Part shown: one piece after another, positions 24,179 through 35,885 of the stretch
Layout: every line of letters begins with the position of its first letter
Position numbering within the stretch: the stretch's first letter is position 1
Source: Plasmopara viticola
Lineage: Eukaryota > Oomycota > Peronosporomycetes > Peronosporales > Peronosporaceae
Assembly: GCA_001695595.3 (NCBI GenBank)
Contig: MBPM02000077.1
Location: 300,657-364,656 of the forward strand
Length of the DNA stretch: 64,000 nucleotides
Reading direction: 5' to 3'
The notes under the pieces: generated by a model
What the model saw: only the letters and a program-made list of their open reading frames with translations
Told to the model about the DNA's origin: nothing
Database searches by the model: none
Position numbers and translations under genes: made by a program

Positions 24179-24486
24179 TGTAAAAGACCACACTCACATG
24201 TTCTAGAACCATTCTAGAATGTCAGTGAGCGTTACAAACATCCTATATGTTTTCGATAATAAAACTTAACCCACATTCAAGGAGAGATGATACATTTATT
24301 CATATTAGTTTATAGGAAAGGCGACGTACTAGGAGGAGTGACTTACATGAGAAAAACAGTAGGAAGAAAGTGGATAGGTTACATATCTGTCTAAGAAATA
24401 ATATCACTTTTTTAGTTCGCCACAAATTTTCAAGTCAACCTACAACCTACAGTCCAACACCGCCGACCAACACCCAGATCCTCACA
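24179..24486 (+). repeat. 3' LTR
   Basis: It starts TGTAAAAGACC directly after the polypurine tract and ends CCTCACA, followed by the target duplication. The doubled TTCTAGAA motif is kept at 24,201-24,219. Confidence 0.93.
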
Positions 24487-24491
24487 TGTAA

Positions 24492-27400
24492 GATTCCGTA
24501 TTTTTTGTCCTCAATCTGAAACCTCCCAATTGAGCGTCCGAGGTCAAATACACTATTTAAAACAGTCACGTGCGAAAATATCGTTAAGTTGGATCGGGAC
24601 GAAAGCTCATTGTTGGCAAAAAAAACATTTTTTTCATAAAGAAGCATTCGTGCAGGACCACCGCACGGTTCGTAGATTTGCTTGATTTTCGAACACTGAA
24701 AGTAGGTGACAAAATCGGGACTTCGACTTCCGCAACATGATAAACATTGCTGCTTTGTTCACCGGCATTAACATGCTCACATCGCTCTTGTTGCTATGGC
24801 TATTTACTGTTGATCCAGTACTTAGGCCTGGAACGACGCTTAGCTTACACATCTTTGCTTTATTCGGGTTAATTTGAACTTTTGATGGTCGCCATTAACT
24901 TTAAGTATATATTTACACAGGATTACACTGTATTACACCTCGATGCTGATTAGGATATCGATATCCACGCGCAACGTCTGCTGCCTATCATTCTATTTTA
25001 AGACATATTCGTCAAAACCAGAGATAAGCTAATGTCTTTCAAAAGAATTGCAATTTCAAAAACACCACGTCTGGTGTATTTCTGGCTATAAGTCAGCCAA
25101 GAGCTCAGTAATCTATATTTTTTAGGTTTGTTTTTCTCGTAGTCCTTAATTCGCAGAACCCGGTGAATAATAATACAATATCCACCACTTGGTACTCAAT
25201 TAATTCCCTAGCGCATGTATGTGTTCTTGTGCTACTTGCGTTTGGTAGCCCTTCTTTATCTCTTGTGTGATCAATTGCTACTCATTGGCTTTCGTGGACA
25301 CATAACAGCTTGCAACTGGATGGAGGTGCAGTATTTTCAATTTGTTGAGCTAAAGAAACAATAATAGACCGTAATATCTAGCGTCTATCATAGCCAGTGC
25401 GAGCCAAAGAGGGTTTTAAATGAAATAACACGTCCGTCTTCGTGAGGATAAGAAACCTTCGATACACCTTATTGGAAACTTGGGCGTACAACTGTCCATG
25501 CTTCCTTTCGAAAGAGACATACGCAAGACGAGGGCAGAAACATCTAATTGAAACTTTTTTGCGTGAGATCGAGCGGCTGGTATCTCCCTGCAGACAATCC
25601 AGGGCTTGTGCATTTTAAAGCACGGCAAACCAAATATCAAGAAATACTATTTGTATTAAGAACTAAAATGTGGTTGTTTTATGGTATTTTTGGGTGTTTT
25701 ATGGCATTTTGGGGTGTTTATATGGCATTTTTCATGACAAAAAACACCCAAAAATGCCATAAAGACACCCAATTCTGGCAAAAGGGCAAAACGACACGCA
25801 CTATACTTTGCACTCAGGTCATAGGTACGTCTAGCTCGTCCTAATAACTCTTCGTAACATTTTTCTTTCTTTTGCTGTCATTCTAGGAGCCTCAGTCAAT
25901 CAAATTTGGTATGACCGCAGTCGTTTGCCGGCGCACACAAATCTTTGACGCCCTGAAGTTTAGCAAGACTAAATTTTATCTCCATAGTTACTTTAATCAG
26001 CTCTCTGGTGCTATTTCCTCGTCTTAGCTGCTTCAGTCAGTTCTCCAATGCTATTTCTTCGTCTTAGCTGCTACACTCTTAGAACGAAGGCTATCGTGGT
26101 TTGTAGCCCTCCTGTAAGGCAGCGGATTTCTATCATCCCATTAGGTGTTACACTTTTTAATTTACATCTTGCGTGAAATCAGTCACGTGACGATCCAAAC
26201 GGCAATGACAAAATCTTCGTCGTTGGTGAGACCGTAAGGCAAAATATAGCCCACATCTTCTCTATCCTTTGAAGGCAAAGGTGTCGTAAGCCACCGTGTG
26301 GACACAAAAGGTACGCAAACATATACCATTGTGGCGCCCTTAAAGCATAATTTTAGCCTTACTTGCTCAACCGGTACCTCGGAGAGTGAGCTACTTTTGT
26401 CTAATCGCCTTTAGGCGTGTACGAAGAGGCTGTTAAAGCGCAGGTGCACACTTCGATGCAAAATCAACCTTCTTTGTGCACTATCAACGTAGGAGCGATA
26501 GATTGCATTAAAAGTCATAGTAAGTACACCTTTGTCGTGTTTTGGTCTGACGTTTAAGTCAAAATAACTCCTTATTAAAATATGAGGCTTAAAGAGGGAG
26601 CCCATATATGTGTACTCATTAAAATGGGTCAGTCTCCAAATCGGTAGGTTTTCGTTGCGCACCAAAAGCCACCATTCTATATGGCTTTCTATCTGCGTTT
26701 TACGAATAAAGTCAGAGATGACAGTCTATACTTATTTTTCTCCTGACATTTGCAAAGCTAAAGCAGAGTAATTATATATGTGGTCGACGGACGTATCAAA
26801 CGCTAGTTTGGCATCGACCGTCTGGCTTGCCAGCAGTTTGTCCAGATTTGATCTATAGCTTAATTTGCAAGCGACACAATTTGTCAACGTGGTAGCATAC
26901 AAACATATGCGATCTGATGAGTAGAAAGTGGATCCTTGTTTTAACCGGATCTGAAAAAAAATCTGAGCCCTATGTCTATCTAAGCTTGAACTGCCGCCAT
27001 ATATGTAGTATGAACATCGATCGCAGAAAATGACTGATCGTAAATCATGTAGATGCGCGGTGAGGTCGAATACGGAGCAACTAAACTTTTTCTCTAAAAC
27101 AGCGTGCGCATTAATTACTCGGAAAAGTACAGCTCATGGCCCGCAGTGGTACGATTATCACCTAAACTGCATATAGAAAAAGTACTGGCCCTTAAGATGG
27201 ATCATCTAGATCTGATCACTTTCTAAACTACTAGCGCTCTTGATCCTAGAGTGCATCGAACAAATCTCACATAAAGTTGCGGCAAACAAATTGCGACATC
27301 ATTAGCAAATTCAAAAATGCTTCAGACTGATACGATACAGCGATGTAGAAAGAATGTATTACCCCTAGCGTGGGGCAAATAGAAAGATTGCAGGTTTTAA

Positions 27401-29290
27401 GGCGTATCGGGATGACACTTGGTTGTATAAGGTAACAAATAATTTTGAAGCTGGCAAGCTTTTACTGCTCTAGTGTGGTATTATTTTAAAGATGATGGCT
27501 TTCGAGAATATGTTATGGAATCGTTAGCTAAGAATTTAGCGAAAAAATATCAAAAAGGCGGGCGAACATACCTCCAGGTCGAAAAAGTACGTTTTGTTAA
27601 GGAATGTACAACAGTACTTTAAACACTTTGTCCATTGTGAAAGAAGAAAAAGGAATAGGAATGGTGACCAAAACAGCTCGCTTTCATGAGCCACAATATC
27701 GCGATTTTGAGAGTTATGAAGCTGTTGGTATCTACTTCCGGATAGGCACGTCGTGGCTAAGGCAAATTGTAATACAATCCTCAAAGCGCGCGAACATTAT
27801 GGAGAGTGTGTATTTCATCGTTATGGTGCCTGCGACTGGTCAAAAACAGGTATAAGGTTTGTGATCTCGGATTTCTAAAAGTACTTCCGTCCAAACTACG
27901 GTGCATTATGATTATCAAGAGAACGCGCTTACCCTAGCCAACAAATTAGCCGTATGGGCTGTGTAAAAGCTACCCGGTCGCCAAAAATATGTAAGCCAAA
28001 AGTAATGAGTATGCGGGCCGCTTAACATTGCTCCATCACACGGTTAACAAACGGACCCGGCGTGAATCGCTTTTGTATAGTACATTATCACCGCCTGATT
28101 CGACTTTTGCAGAAATTTTACCTATTAAAGGCACTTAACTTTAATTTTCCGACTCGCGCTGTGGCAATATTGTAGCCCATAAAAGTGGCGGTATGTTCGT
28201 GGTTAAACCAGTTAGTACTGCGAGCGGTCGTTGGCCAAATAAGAAGGCGTATGCCCAAAAAATTTTATATATATTATAAAATGGTATCTATGGTAAGGAA
28301 GATTGTTGTAAGACTCAAGAAGACTACAAGAGAATATTCTCTCTGGCTTGGATTATTCCACGTTCTTCGAGGAATTGAGAGAGTGGTTAGACCTTCCAAT
28401 ATGCACAAAATCGTGCTGGGTTTAGAAGGTTCTGCGCGATGTACTGGAAAAGGTTGTGTCTGGACATCAAGCACAAAGACTACAGCATCAAGGTGAGCCT
28501 CACAGTCCTGGATTTGCCGTACGATCCAAAACTACTTTGTGTTGTATGTATGCAACGCTTTTGTATAGGTAATTGGTTTTGTATACTGTCCTTTGATGAG
28601 GATACGCGAGAGCGAACCATCTTGCTTTAGCCCTTAAAACTCAAAGAACTATCCAGCTCATGACAAAATAGCACTTACCGTTATGTTCGCACTACTAAAA
28701 GACTGTTTTCATCTTCTAAGTACATTTTTTGTGGTCTATCAAGACATAAAAGCTCGGTAAATATGTCCCGCTTCTTGTCAATGCTTTATCGTACATGTTA
28801 GATTTGGCTTACATAAAGAGAGCATAAAACTCTACTAAAAGTTGACCAATGCGTTTGCTGGACATAAAATTCAGGTGCCCATCAAAAGCGTTCTTTACAA
28901 GTTAATATTGCAGTAGGAGATACTAAATATGTCTACAGCTTTCTGTGCTCCAGGAACAAGTCAAGCGTCTGGCCGTGGCGATACAGCTGCTTAGGGAAGG
29001 ACCGCAAGCGTAGCACGCACATGATCATAACGATCACAGTCGCATCCCTTGAGTGCGTCATGTCGTCTACTTAGCGATTGTTGTTGCTCCACTTGAGTGC
29101 GCAGACTAAATACTTTGTCAGTGAAGAGAAACGACAAGGTCAGCTCGAAATGCCATTAGAAGAACAAAACTTTATGTTCTAATCATCAGCAAGCATATGA
29201 CGCTCCGAATTCCAGTCGTTGAAGCTCATATTTTTCTTATTGGTGAGTTAGCATATTTGAGCAGATGGTGAGTATGTAAAAATCTGTGAG
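24492..29290. other. Gene-free AT-rich stretch with small repeats
   Basis: No gene was recognised in 4.8 kb. It contains a foldback with tandem 20-bp units at 25,681-25,770 and a 40-bp tandem pair at 25,997-26,076. Open frames at 25,548-25,844, 27,604-27,855 and 28,185-28,496 show no domain I can name. Confidence 0.45.
25681..25770. repeat. Foldback of tandem ATGGCATTTTTGGGTGTTT-like units
   Basis: Two direct 20-bp units (25,681-25,700 and 25,701-25,720) and a third partial one are followed, after about 10 bases, by the reverse complement of the same unit (about 25,741-25,761) and a partial further copy. The RNA or single strand could fold into a stem of about 19 bp with one mismatch. Confidence 0.6.
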
Positions 29291-29301
29291 CCATGCTACA
29301 T

Positions 29302-29515
29302 TTAAATGCAACTCACTCGTCGGCTACTATACGGAGTATGTCAAAACCGGTAAGCCGTTGGATGTGCATCAGTGTCAATTTTGATTTGATTTGTCCGATA
29401 CCAGTGATCAATGGCAGCGTGGGCACAGTGATGTTCGCGAGTCGCTTTAGCGGAAATTTCCATTTGACAGCTATTCCTCTACGAGTAGAGGAATATTGGA
29501 TTCTGAGGTGCTTAA
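29302..29515 (+). pseudogene. Relic of a Ty3/gypsy integrase core
   Basis: The open frame at 29,293-29,520 reads Arg-Trp-Met-Cys-Ile-Ser-Val-Asn-Phe...Pro-Ile-Pro-Val...Gly-Ser-Val-Gly-Thr-Val-Met...Arg-Phe-Ser...His-Leu-Thr-Ala-Ile-Pro. Its spacing fits the start of a gypsy integrase core (Trp-x-x-Ile-Ser-Met-Asp-Phe, then Val-Asp-Arg-Phe-Ser-Lys). The catalytic Asp position is Asn, so the relic would be inactive. No flanking pol parts were identified. Confidence 0.4.
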
Positions 29516-29520
29516 TGTAA

Positions 29521-31690
29521 GATTAATGCATGACGGTGCAAATCGTGTACTTAGCCACATAAAGAGAGTTCGTGAAAAAAGTGCTTTGTCTCATGTACAT
29601 GAGAACTTAAAAACGCTATTCTACCTTTATACCACAGACCACTTCGCACAAGGTAGGTGTGTGGTCTTATGACGATTGGTATGCATAAAATAATGCAGAT
29701 TGAGGACTGAATTACTCAATACGCCGTCTAAAGGGCTTCATTTTACCCATAAATCATTTGTTGTCTAGATTTAGCTCTGTAATTTAGGCAGGCAACATAT
29801 GTCGTCATTTTTCAAAAAATCTCAGAATGCAAAGCTGCACAAATTGTTAAGGCGTCTTTTTCAAGCAGGAAAAGCTTGGCTGTACGAAATGGTACTTTAT
29901 TCCCACTGCGACTTGGACAGGAAAAAAGTGGGTGGAATTTATTGCTCTTGACCGTTAAAGAAGCAACCTTTTGGTTGTAACAAAAACAAGTTGGCAGCGA
30001 AGAGAGGTGCCGGCCGGCTAGGTTACTGACATTTGACCAAGCAACACTGAGGAGGTTTTGTAGATGACACTCTACCATAATTGGCCCTTGTGCCTAGGCG
30101 TTCACCTGTACCGAGAGTGACGGGGCGTACAAATTCGCCCAGCAGATAGCCGCTAAGGCAAGGGAAGCTTGGGAAGAGCATTCTACTCCATCTTGGTGAG
30201 GGACGCGCGCTTATGGATTTTCCACGCCCGTTTGTCTGCAGAAATCACCCTATCGCAATCTTCGGGCACTTAATACTGATACGGTGAGCAATCTTTTGCA
30301 TCCCTGCTCCCAAATCGTGACAAAGTCTTAATAAATATCCAGCACAATATGGTATGTCTATAATAGACGTTTCCAGCGCATTCTAATGAAACAGAGAAAT
30401 CTTCAAATGTGCTTTTTTCGACCCATCACGTAAGCAAATTGTCACGAATATGTAGCATTTCGTCCAAAGCCGTCTATTTTCAGCTGCAATACTGTCTTTT
30501 CTAATCCCGAAAAAGGTTCACCGATTTGACCATGATGACTTTTTATTGGAAAATACTCAGGGTCTCCCGCACCGGTTACAGACAATTCCTTTGGTCAGCC
30601 TTTTTCCGACGTCGAGTGAAACCAGTCGGAGGATGCAACACGAATTGCCACGGCAATGTCACGATGGAACTAAGGCACTTTTCTAGTTAAGTGACTCTAA
30701 TTAATGCCACGCGAGAAGTGGCTTCCAAAGAGCACTTAAGACGTGCAGAGCAGTTGATCTTTTTTTTTATTCCACGCTTCTCTTTCTTCCTCATCGGATT
30801 TGTTGTCCAGAGACTGATTGGACATTTTAATAAGGAAAAGACCAGCGTTAGTACCTGGCGGTATCAGGGCATCGGTACTTTGGCTACTTGAAACACCAAG
30901 AGTTGTCTCCTTTGACTAGCTCTCTTCCTCGTGGTTCTAAATTCTAAGGACTCCGTAAAAGAGGGATCTATAGGTCGGGACTTTTCTGCTTAGAAGTAGT
31001 ATTTAAGGTGAGTTGTCGGTAAGGCTGATGCTAAAGTTTCGAGCACAAAATGAAGTCACTCCAACCATTTCCCAACGCGCGGCCAAAAGATCGTGGCTTA
31101 CATACTAAAGTACCGGTGACTTCGAATTTTAGATTGCATTCGCCTAAAGTCAACCGTGCAGATGCCGTATCAATGGCTTCCAAGTGTCATTTGTGTCGCA
31201 AAGTATCCGCGTCACCTTACCAAAGCTAGTGGTGCTAATTAGATAGCGTTCGCTTCTCTACGCATACTACATGGAAGTGCCGATGACCTAGGTAGTCAAG
31301 AAGAACCGCTTTTGCCTCGGCCTTGTACTTATTTAAAAGATCGCAGGTTTTGCGCGACGTTGCCTATGCCACAGATTTATCAAAAACACTAAATTATGGA
31401 AGCAATAAACCACTCACATTTACAGACTTCCCATAGCCTCTTCCCCCCAAACCGAAACACTATTTTTTGCATTCTGCTGGGCGGGCGTGCCATTAAAGCT
31501 GGAGCTGATGAAGCGGTTTCTGAAAATGGCGCTCGTGTCCATGTATGGTGAAGTAAGAAGCAATAGCTGGTCCTCTCAAGTGCATATAACTGATTTCTGC
31601 AACTTTCCTATATAATAGGAATGCATGCTTTACATATAGAGTAGTATCAAGTACGATTGGGCATTTTTTTAGTATTACAGCAGCTAGTCT
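29521..31690. other. Gene-free stretch
   Basis: No coding region was recognised on either strand. The minus frame at 29,812-30,078 and the plus frame at 30,691-30,891 have no domain signature. Confidence 0.4.
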
Positions 31691-31691
31691 C

Positions 31692-32609
31692 ATGGCGAGT
31701 AGCGTCGTGAGCGCGCTCTTCGGATCGTACGATCTCCGCAACGCCAAGCAATGGCGGGATGAGGACATGGCATATCGAGAACAAGAAATCCAGTGGCTTA
31801 ACGATGACATTATTCGTGCGCATCAATGGCGCTTAGCGGACATCGAGCGCTTTTTACGACGCGAGAAGACGCAAAGCGAGCATTTAGTGTGCGAGGCCCG
31901 CGCCGAGCAATTGTCCACTGTATCAGAGCAGGCAACACTGCTTTGCGGTTTTATCATCAGTGCCATGTGCAATGTTAGCGTGCCAGACAATGTGCATGAC
32001 TACGTATTGTTCATGTATACAGTGTCGGGTACGGCTGTGTGTGTGGCAATGCTCATTTGCGCCGTCATGTGCACCAATTTATTGCTTGCAGTAACACGTT
32101 ATGCAGCTCACACATTAGAAGACAGTGTTCGAACATTGGATATGACGCAGCTCGAATTGGGCTCGCCATTTAGCTCGTGGTGGCTCACAAGGTGCGAAAA
32201 GGAGCAAATGACGGCCTACAAATTCATGCTCTTTGGTGTCGCCTCTTTTTTTTTCTATCTGGGAGCCGTCTCGTGGATCCAATTCTACATGTCCACAGGA
32301 ACGTCCATCAGTATCTCGTCGCTATCGTTTGTTGGGTTTTTAATCTGGCAGCTACGCATTGCCAGCAAGTGGCGGTATCTGCTCACTCCACCCACGACGG
32401 GGATGCTACGAGATTCCGAAGATTCAATACAAAGTGCGCACTTGTCGCCGGTATTACAATCATATTTATCTGCAAGTACGCCGACGGCTCTGACGATAAG
32501 AAAAACGGCGACTGCTGGCGTCACAGCATCTTCGTCAAGCAATACTACGCCTATTGATACCGATACACCGTGTTTATTATATCCATCGAATAGTATCAGA
32601 AAATATTAA
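31692..32609 (+). CDS. ORAI-like four-helix membrane protein
   Basis: This is an intronless frame of 305 residues with an ATG start. The N-terminus (1-75) is helical and charged. Four hydrophobic segments follow, at about 81-98, 104-134, 176-200 and 204-222, and then a Ser/Thr-rich tail (about 240-305). The sequence around helix 1 (Glu-Gln-Ala-Thr-Leu-Leu-Cys-Gly-Phe, then Ala-Met-Cys-Asn-Val) resembles the pore helix of ORAI store-operated calcium channels. There the pattern is Thr-Ser-Ala-Leu-Leu-Ser-Gly-Phe and Ala-Met-Val-Glu-Val. The residue equivalent to the selectivity Glu is Asn94, so ion selectivity should not be assumed. It is convergent with the DHHC gene, with about 90 bases between stops. 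Membership of the ORAI family is probable, not proven. Confidence 0.62.
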   Translation: MASSVVSALFGSYDLRNAKQWRDEDMAYREQEIQWLNDDIIRAHQWRLADIERFLRREKTQSEHLVCEARAEQLSTVSEQATLLCGFIISAMCNVSVPDNVHDYVLFMYTVSGTAVCVAMLICAVMCTNLLLAVTRYAAHTLEDSVRTLDMTQLELGSPFSSWWLTRCEKEQMTAYKFMLFGVASFFFYLGAVSWIQFYMSTGTSISISSLSFVGFLIWQLRIASKWRYLLTPPTTGMLRDSEDSIQSAHLSPVLQSYLSASTPTALTIRKTATAGVTASSSSNTTPIDTDTPCLLYPSNSIRKY

Positions 32610-32698
32610 TAGTACACTAACAACATATTCTTGGCTTGATGCATGCAGTTCTTTGCCCGAAGATAGTAATGCCATTTCTTGAATGCCATTCCAATCAC

Positions 32699-33645
32699 TT
32701 AAGTACCCATACTAATTGGAGTTATGATTTTGAGCGAGTGATTCGGCGGAAGTAAATACGTGGAAAACTCAATCAGTTCGTAGACAAACGCTAGGACTAA
32801 AAAGAACAACCACCCATAAAAATAGCGCACATTGCCCTTGCCCACACACTTTCCCGTCCATGGACAATGATGGTCATATTCCTCAACACATACTTGGCAA
32901 TCCATGCAGTGTAAGGCCCTGCACCACAACAGGCATCAGCATTCGTCCCTTGAAACACAAAATCTTTGTTGATACCATACCTTTCTGGGCGGTACGAGTC
33001 ACAATGGTCACAATACGTGTATGTATCGTCCGGCGGCACTTCAATTCTATCACCGTATATCAGTCAGTCGGCTGCTCTCGAAAGTGCCCTCTCGTTTCAT
33101 TTTTACCTTTCGACAATGCCCGGATTTGAGCACCCAACAAGGGCATAGCATATCAAGCACAAGACTGACAAGACCACTCCGGCTCCTACCTCAACAACAC
33201 TGGCCTTCTTATACGTTAGTCCATTGATTAAAGACGCTAGAATGAAGAAGATCGACCACGTAATCAGCATCAAGTGCCAGTGTGGTCCCATCATGCAACT
33301 TGGTGGCATATCCGTGTCTCTTTCCAAATCCGTGTCTCGCCACCGGACACCAAAATAGGTGCGTTTTAAATGAACAAGCTCCAGTGCATGATGTGTCGTC
33401 GCACAGAGCACACCTTTTAATGCGCACACCACCTGCCATTGACTACTACTCCTGCCGCCGCCGCATTCCGGGTCATAAGCGGGTGGGAATGGACGCACGC
33501 TGAGTCGGGTGCGTGCTAGCAAGCTGTCATATTCGTAGCTGGTTATGGGTGCAAGTGGTCGCTTGTCGTAGCTTACAGACGGCGAAACGATGTGGATGGG
33601 TGGGTGCTCGACCTTTTTCCTCATCTCGAACATTTTATCCATCAA
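32699..33645 (-). CDS. DHHC-type palmitoyltransferase (three exons)
   Basis: The exons are 33,645-33,107, 33,046-32,981 and 32,918-32,699. The introns (33,106-33,047, 60 nt; 32,980-32,919, 62 nt) are both GT-AG, and splicing restores one frame. Two membrane helices lie in exon 1 (about residues 127-145 and 153-172). The Cys-rich domain is built across all three exons, and the catalytic Asp-His-His-Cys is at 32,864-32,875 (minus), followed by Pro-Trp and Cys-Val-Gly. A third helix follows (Trp-Leu-Phe-Phe-Leu-Val-Leu). These enzymes S-palmitoylate proteins at membranes. The usual fourth helix is missing: either the stop at 32,699 is real or a further short intron leads to a different end near 32,607. 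The exon 1 ATG is the first of several Met residues. Confidence 0.82.
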
Positions 33646-34045
33646 TACTTGCTTTAAACATGAGTTAGAAGTATTCTTTTACATTAGTAATTGTACAATT
33701 TGGGTGTACCGTATCCTCTCAAATAATCGTGTACCCACGTACGCTGTCACTAGCGCGAGAACATGAGAGCTAACTGACTCTGAGTTTCGTACTTCCCATT
33801 ACACTATGGGAAAATTTCAGTCAGTAGGTTACCCAGCTGTTACACAAGCACTTGGGTGCGGCTTGGCAGGGCATGGGTGTGATTGCTCGTCCATTCTCGT
33901 TAGCTGCCTTGATTTGGATCCTACGGATATCGGACCAGGTACCTCCCGGTCCTGGGTCGAGCAACTGACTAAGGTCAGTGTTGTGTACAAATTGAGCAAT
34001 ACTTACATATATCGTGATATGGTATGGTAACGCCTCCGAAAAGTA
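33646..34045. other. Region upstream of the DHHC gene
   Basis: No gene was recognised. It must contain the DHHC promoter, but no element was identified with confidence. Confidence 0.4.
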
Positions 34046-34049
34046 TTTC

Positions 34050-34430
34050 AAGCGCTTTGATGTCGCACAGCCACGAATCAGTCCCATCTATCTATCTAGA
34101 CGTTTACGGACAGCTATAGCTTAGCTAATAATGACTCTTTTGATGCGATAAGACGGCTAGCGGCCGCGAATCAGTCCCGTCTATTCATCTAGACGTGTAC
34201 AAATTCATTATTGACATACCTTAGCAAACAATCTGAAGCGCTGAGACGTCATACGACCACAAATAAGTTCCACTTATCTATCAAGATGTGACCGGACTCA
34301 TTATAGCAATAACTTGGTGAACATTGACTCTTTTTTGGCAATGTGACATCGTACGGTCGCGGATCAAGCACGTCTATCTATCTAGACGTGCACGGACGCA
34401 TTTTAGCTATAACATAGCCATCGTAGCTCA
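34050..34430. repeat. Degenerate tandem array, about four units of 93-100 bp
   Basis: Each unit contains a variant of GAATCAGTCCCGTCTATCTATCTAGACGTG followed by an A/T-rich part with GACTC near the end. The AATCAG-like anchor recurs at about 34,076, 34,169, 34,262 and 34,362. The CGTCTA...TAGACG part is an inverted repeat in three of four units, longest in the last (CACGTCTA...TAGACGTG, about 34,369-34,390). Divergence between units is substantial, so the array is old. Confidence 0.6.
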
Positions 34431-35400
34431 AAAAAGCAGATTTTAACTTATCGCATGATATATGGCCTTTATCCACTGGCAAAACGTGCGTGACAGCACA
34501 GTGCCAATATGTCAAAATATTACATACGCAACATATATGGGATTGGTCAGCTCTATTCTCGTAGGGCGGCTCGTGCGCCACTCGCTTCGGCACCCACTAT
34601 GACGCCAAATTGGACCGCTTGCTCGATTAATTGCTAAACAGTTACTTGCTTGAACACCAAGTCTGATCGATCCCTAATTTTGGCATGACTGCTTGCTTGC
34701 CACTTGCTTATTTCGTCGCGCTATGAAATTCATGTCTCTTAGACATGTGTGTGCTACCGCACCTCGACGTATTTTATTTGCTAAGAAAGTCGATGCGTAC
34801 TGCATCAATCTAAGCTTTTTCTACATAAAAGATCAGGATATCTTATCAGGCTTAAAATACCTGTAATCGTGCGAGTGGTAATAGTGGTGGCATCCAATGT
34901 AGGGGTAACAAAAAGATCATCATAAAAATAGTATCATGTGCTTTAGCTCAAAAGGGCAGGCGGTAAGCGCGTATTAAGAGCTCGGAGTTATCAGGTTTCT
35001 ATCAGGCCTTGCAAATCTGCAATAAGCCCTGACTGGCCCACGTGGAGGGCCACAGGTAAGGCAAAAATGCAACTACTCTCGAATGTGGCGTGTTTGAAAG
35101 TGTGCAAGAACATCCAGGCAAAGTTGTGTGGATACAGGTAAATGTAAAGTCGAAAGAGCTTAGAACTAATAGCAGGTGCGAAACAGTGCGCAAGGTCTAC
35201 ATTGAATAAAGTTGACACGTACTTGCAGACTATCCTAGTTTTGCTTCTGATAGGCAACAACACAAGCAGGTATTGACTCTGCCTACTGGCACAGATCCAT
35301 AAACTCTAAAGTATCCATAAAATAACGTGCCCAGAGACGGAGAACAATCAACATTTCACAACCAAAGCGCAATTGGCTTATAATGAGTAGAAGCAAGCAC
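34431..35400. other. Gene-free stretch
   Basis: No supported gene. The minus frame at 34,991-35,263 has no recognisable domain. Confidence 0.4.
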
Positions 35401-35407
35401 TCTTTTA

Positions 35408-35885
35408 CAAGACATATTTAAATTGGTGTTTAACAAGCGATTGTTCCCCGACTTGTTGATCAAGCAAAACGGCCCCAATATCACATTTCTCTTAATCTAC
35501 GTCGATGACTCGATTATGCTAGGTCTATCTTGGCACAGAATAGGTGTATCACGAGTATATAAAGCTGAAACACCGGGCAAGATATCTCGGTGTGCCGGCT
35601 CTCTGTACAGATAACAAGGCTTGCCGTTACCGGATGGCAGTTGTGCTGTAAAAGGCATACTACATTGTAGACTTATCGAAGTATTTTAGCACGAAAGGGC
35701 TCTCGAGAGCCACTTCACCTGCGATAGTGCAAAAACTGAGGCCACAAGGTAGAATATTTGCGGCAACAAAGACGTCATTGGCAAATTGGTTCCGTAACAA
35801 AAAGCGAGCTGGCGCTCTGTTGCACCTTTTAATGGTTTAGCTGTCAGCATATTTGCACGTCACTCACAGAAACCCAAAATAAATT
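35408..35885 (+). pseudogene. Fragment of a Ty1/copia reverse transcriptase
   Basis: The frame at 35,423-35,614 contains Lys-Gln-Asn-Gly-Pro-Asn-Ile-Thr-Phe-Leu-Leu-Ile-Tyr-Val-Asp-Asp at about 35,463-35,511, the typical context of the copia catalytic centre. About 340 bases on, in another frame, Leu-Ala-Val-Ser-Ile-Phe-Ala-Arg-His-Ser-Gln-Lys-Pro-Lys (about 35,838-35,879) fits the later RT segment. Frameshifts and stops separate them. No LTRs or other domains were found. Confidence 0.6.

Larger units (their letters stand above)
18663..24486 (+). mobile_element. Structurally complete Ty3/gypsy LTR retrotransposon, coding-defective
   Basis: The 5.8-kb element has two LTRs (312 and 308 bp) that begin TGTAA and end CA. 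It is flanked by the perfect 5-bp target duplication TGTAA (18,658-18,662 and 24,487-24,491). Between them are a primer-binding site, gag, protease, reverse transcriptase, RNase H, integrase with a C-terminal chromodomain, and a polypurine tract, in gypsy order. Comparing the LTRs by eye gives about 13 substitutions plus one 4-nt indel in about 308 bp, roughly 96% identity. The body carries many frameshifts and stops, so the copy cannot encode its own proteins. Confidence 0.93.

Noticed and set aside
33806..34030. Plus-strand frame of 74 codons upstream of the DHHC gene
   Set aside because: No domain, low-complexity content, and the tandem array begins at its end; no coding support.
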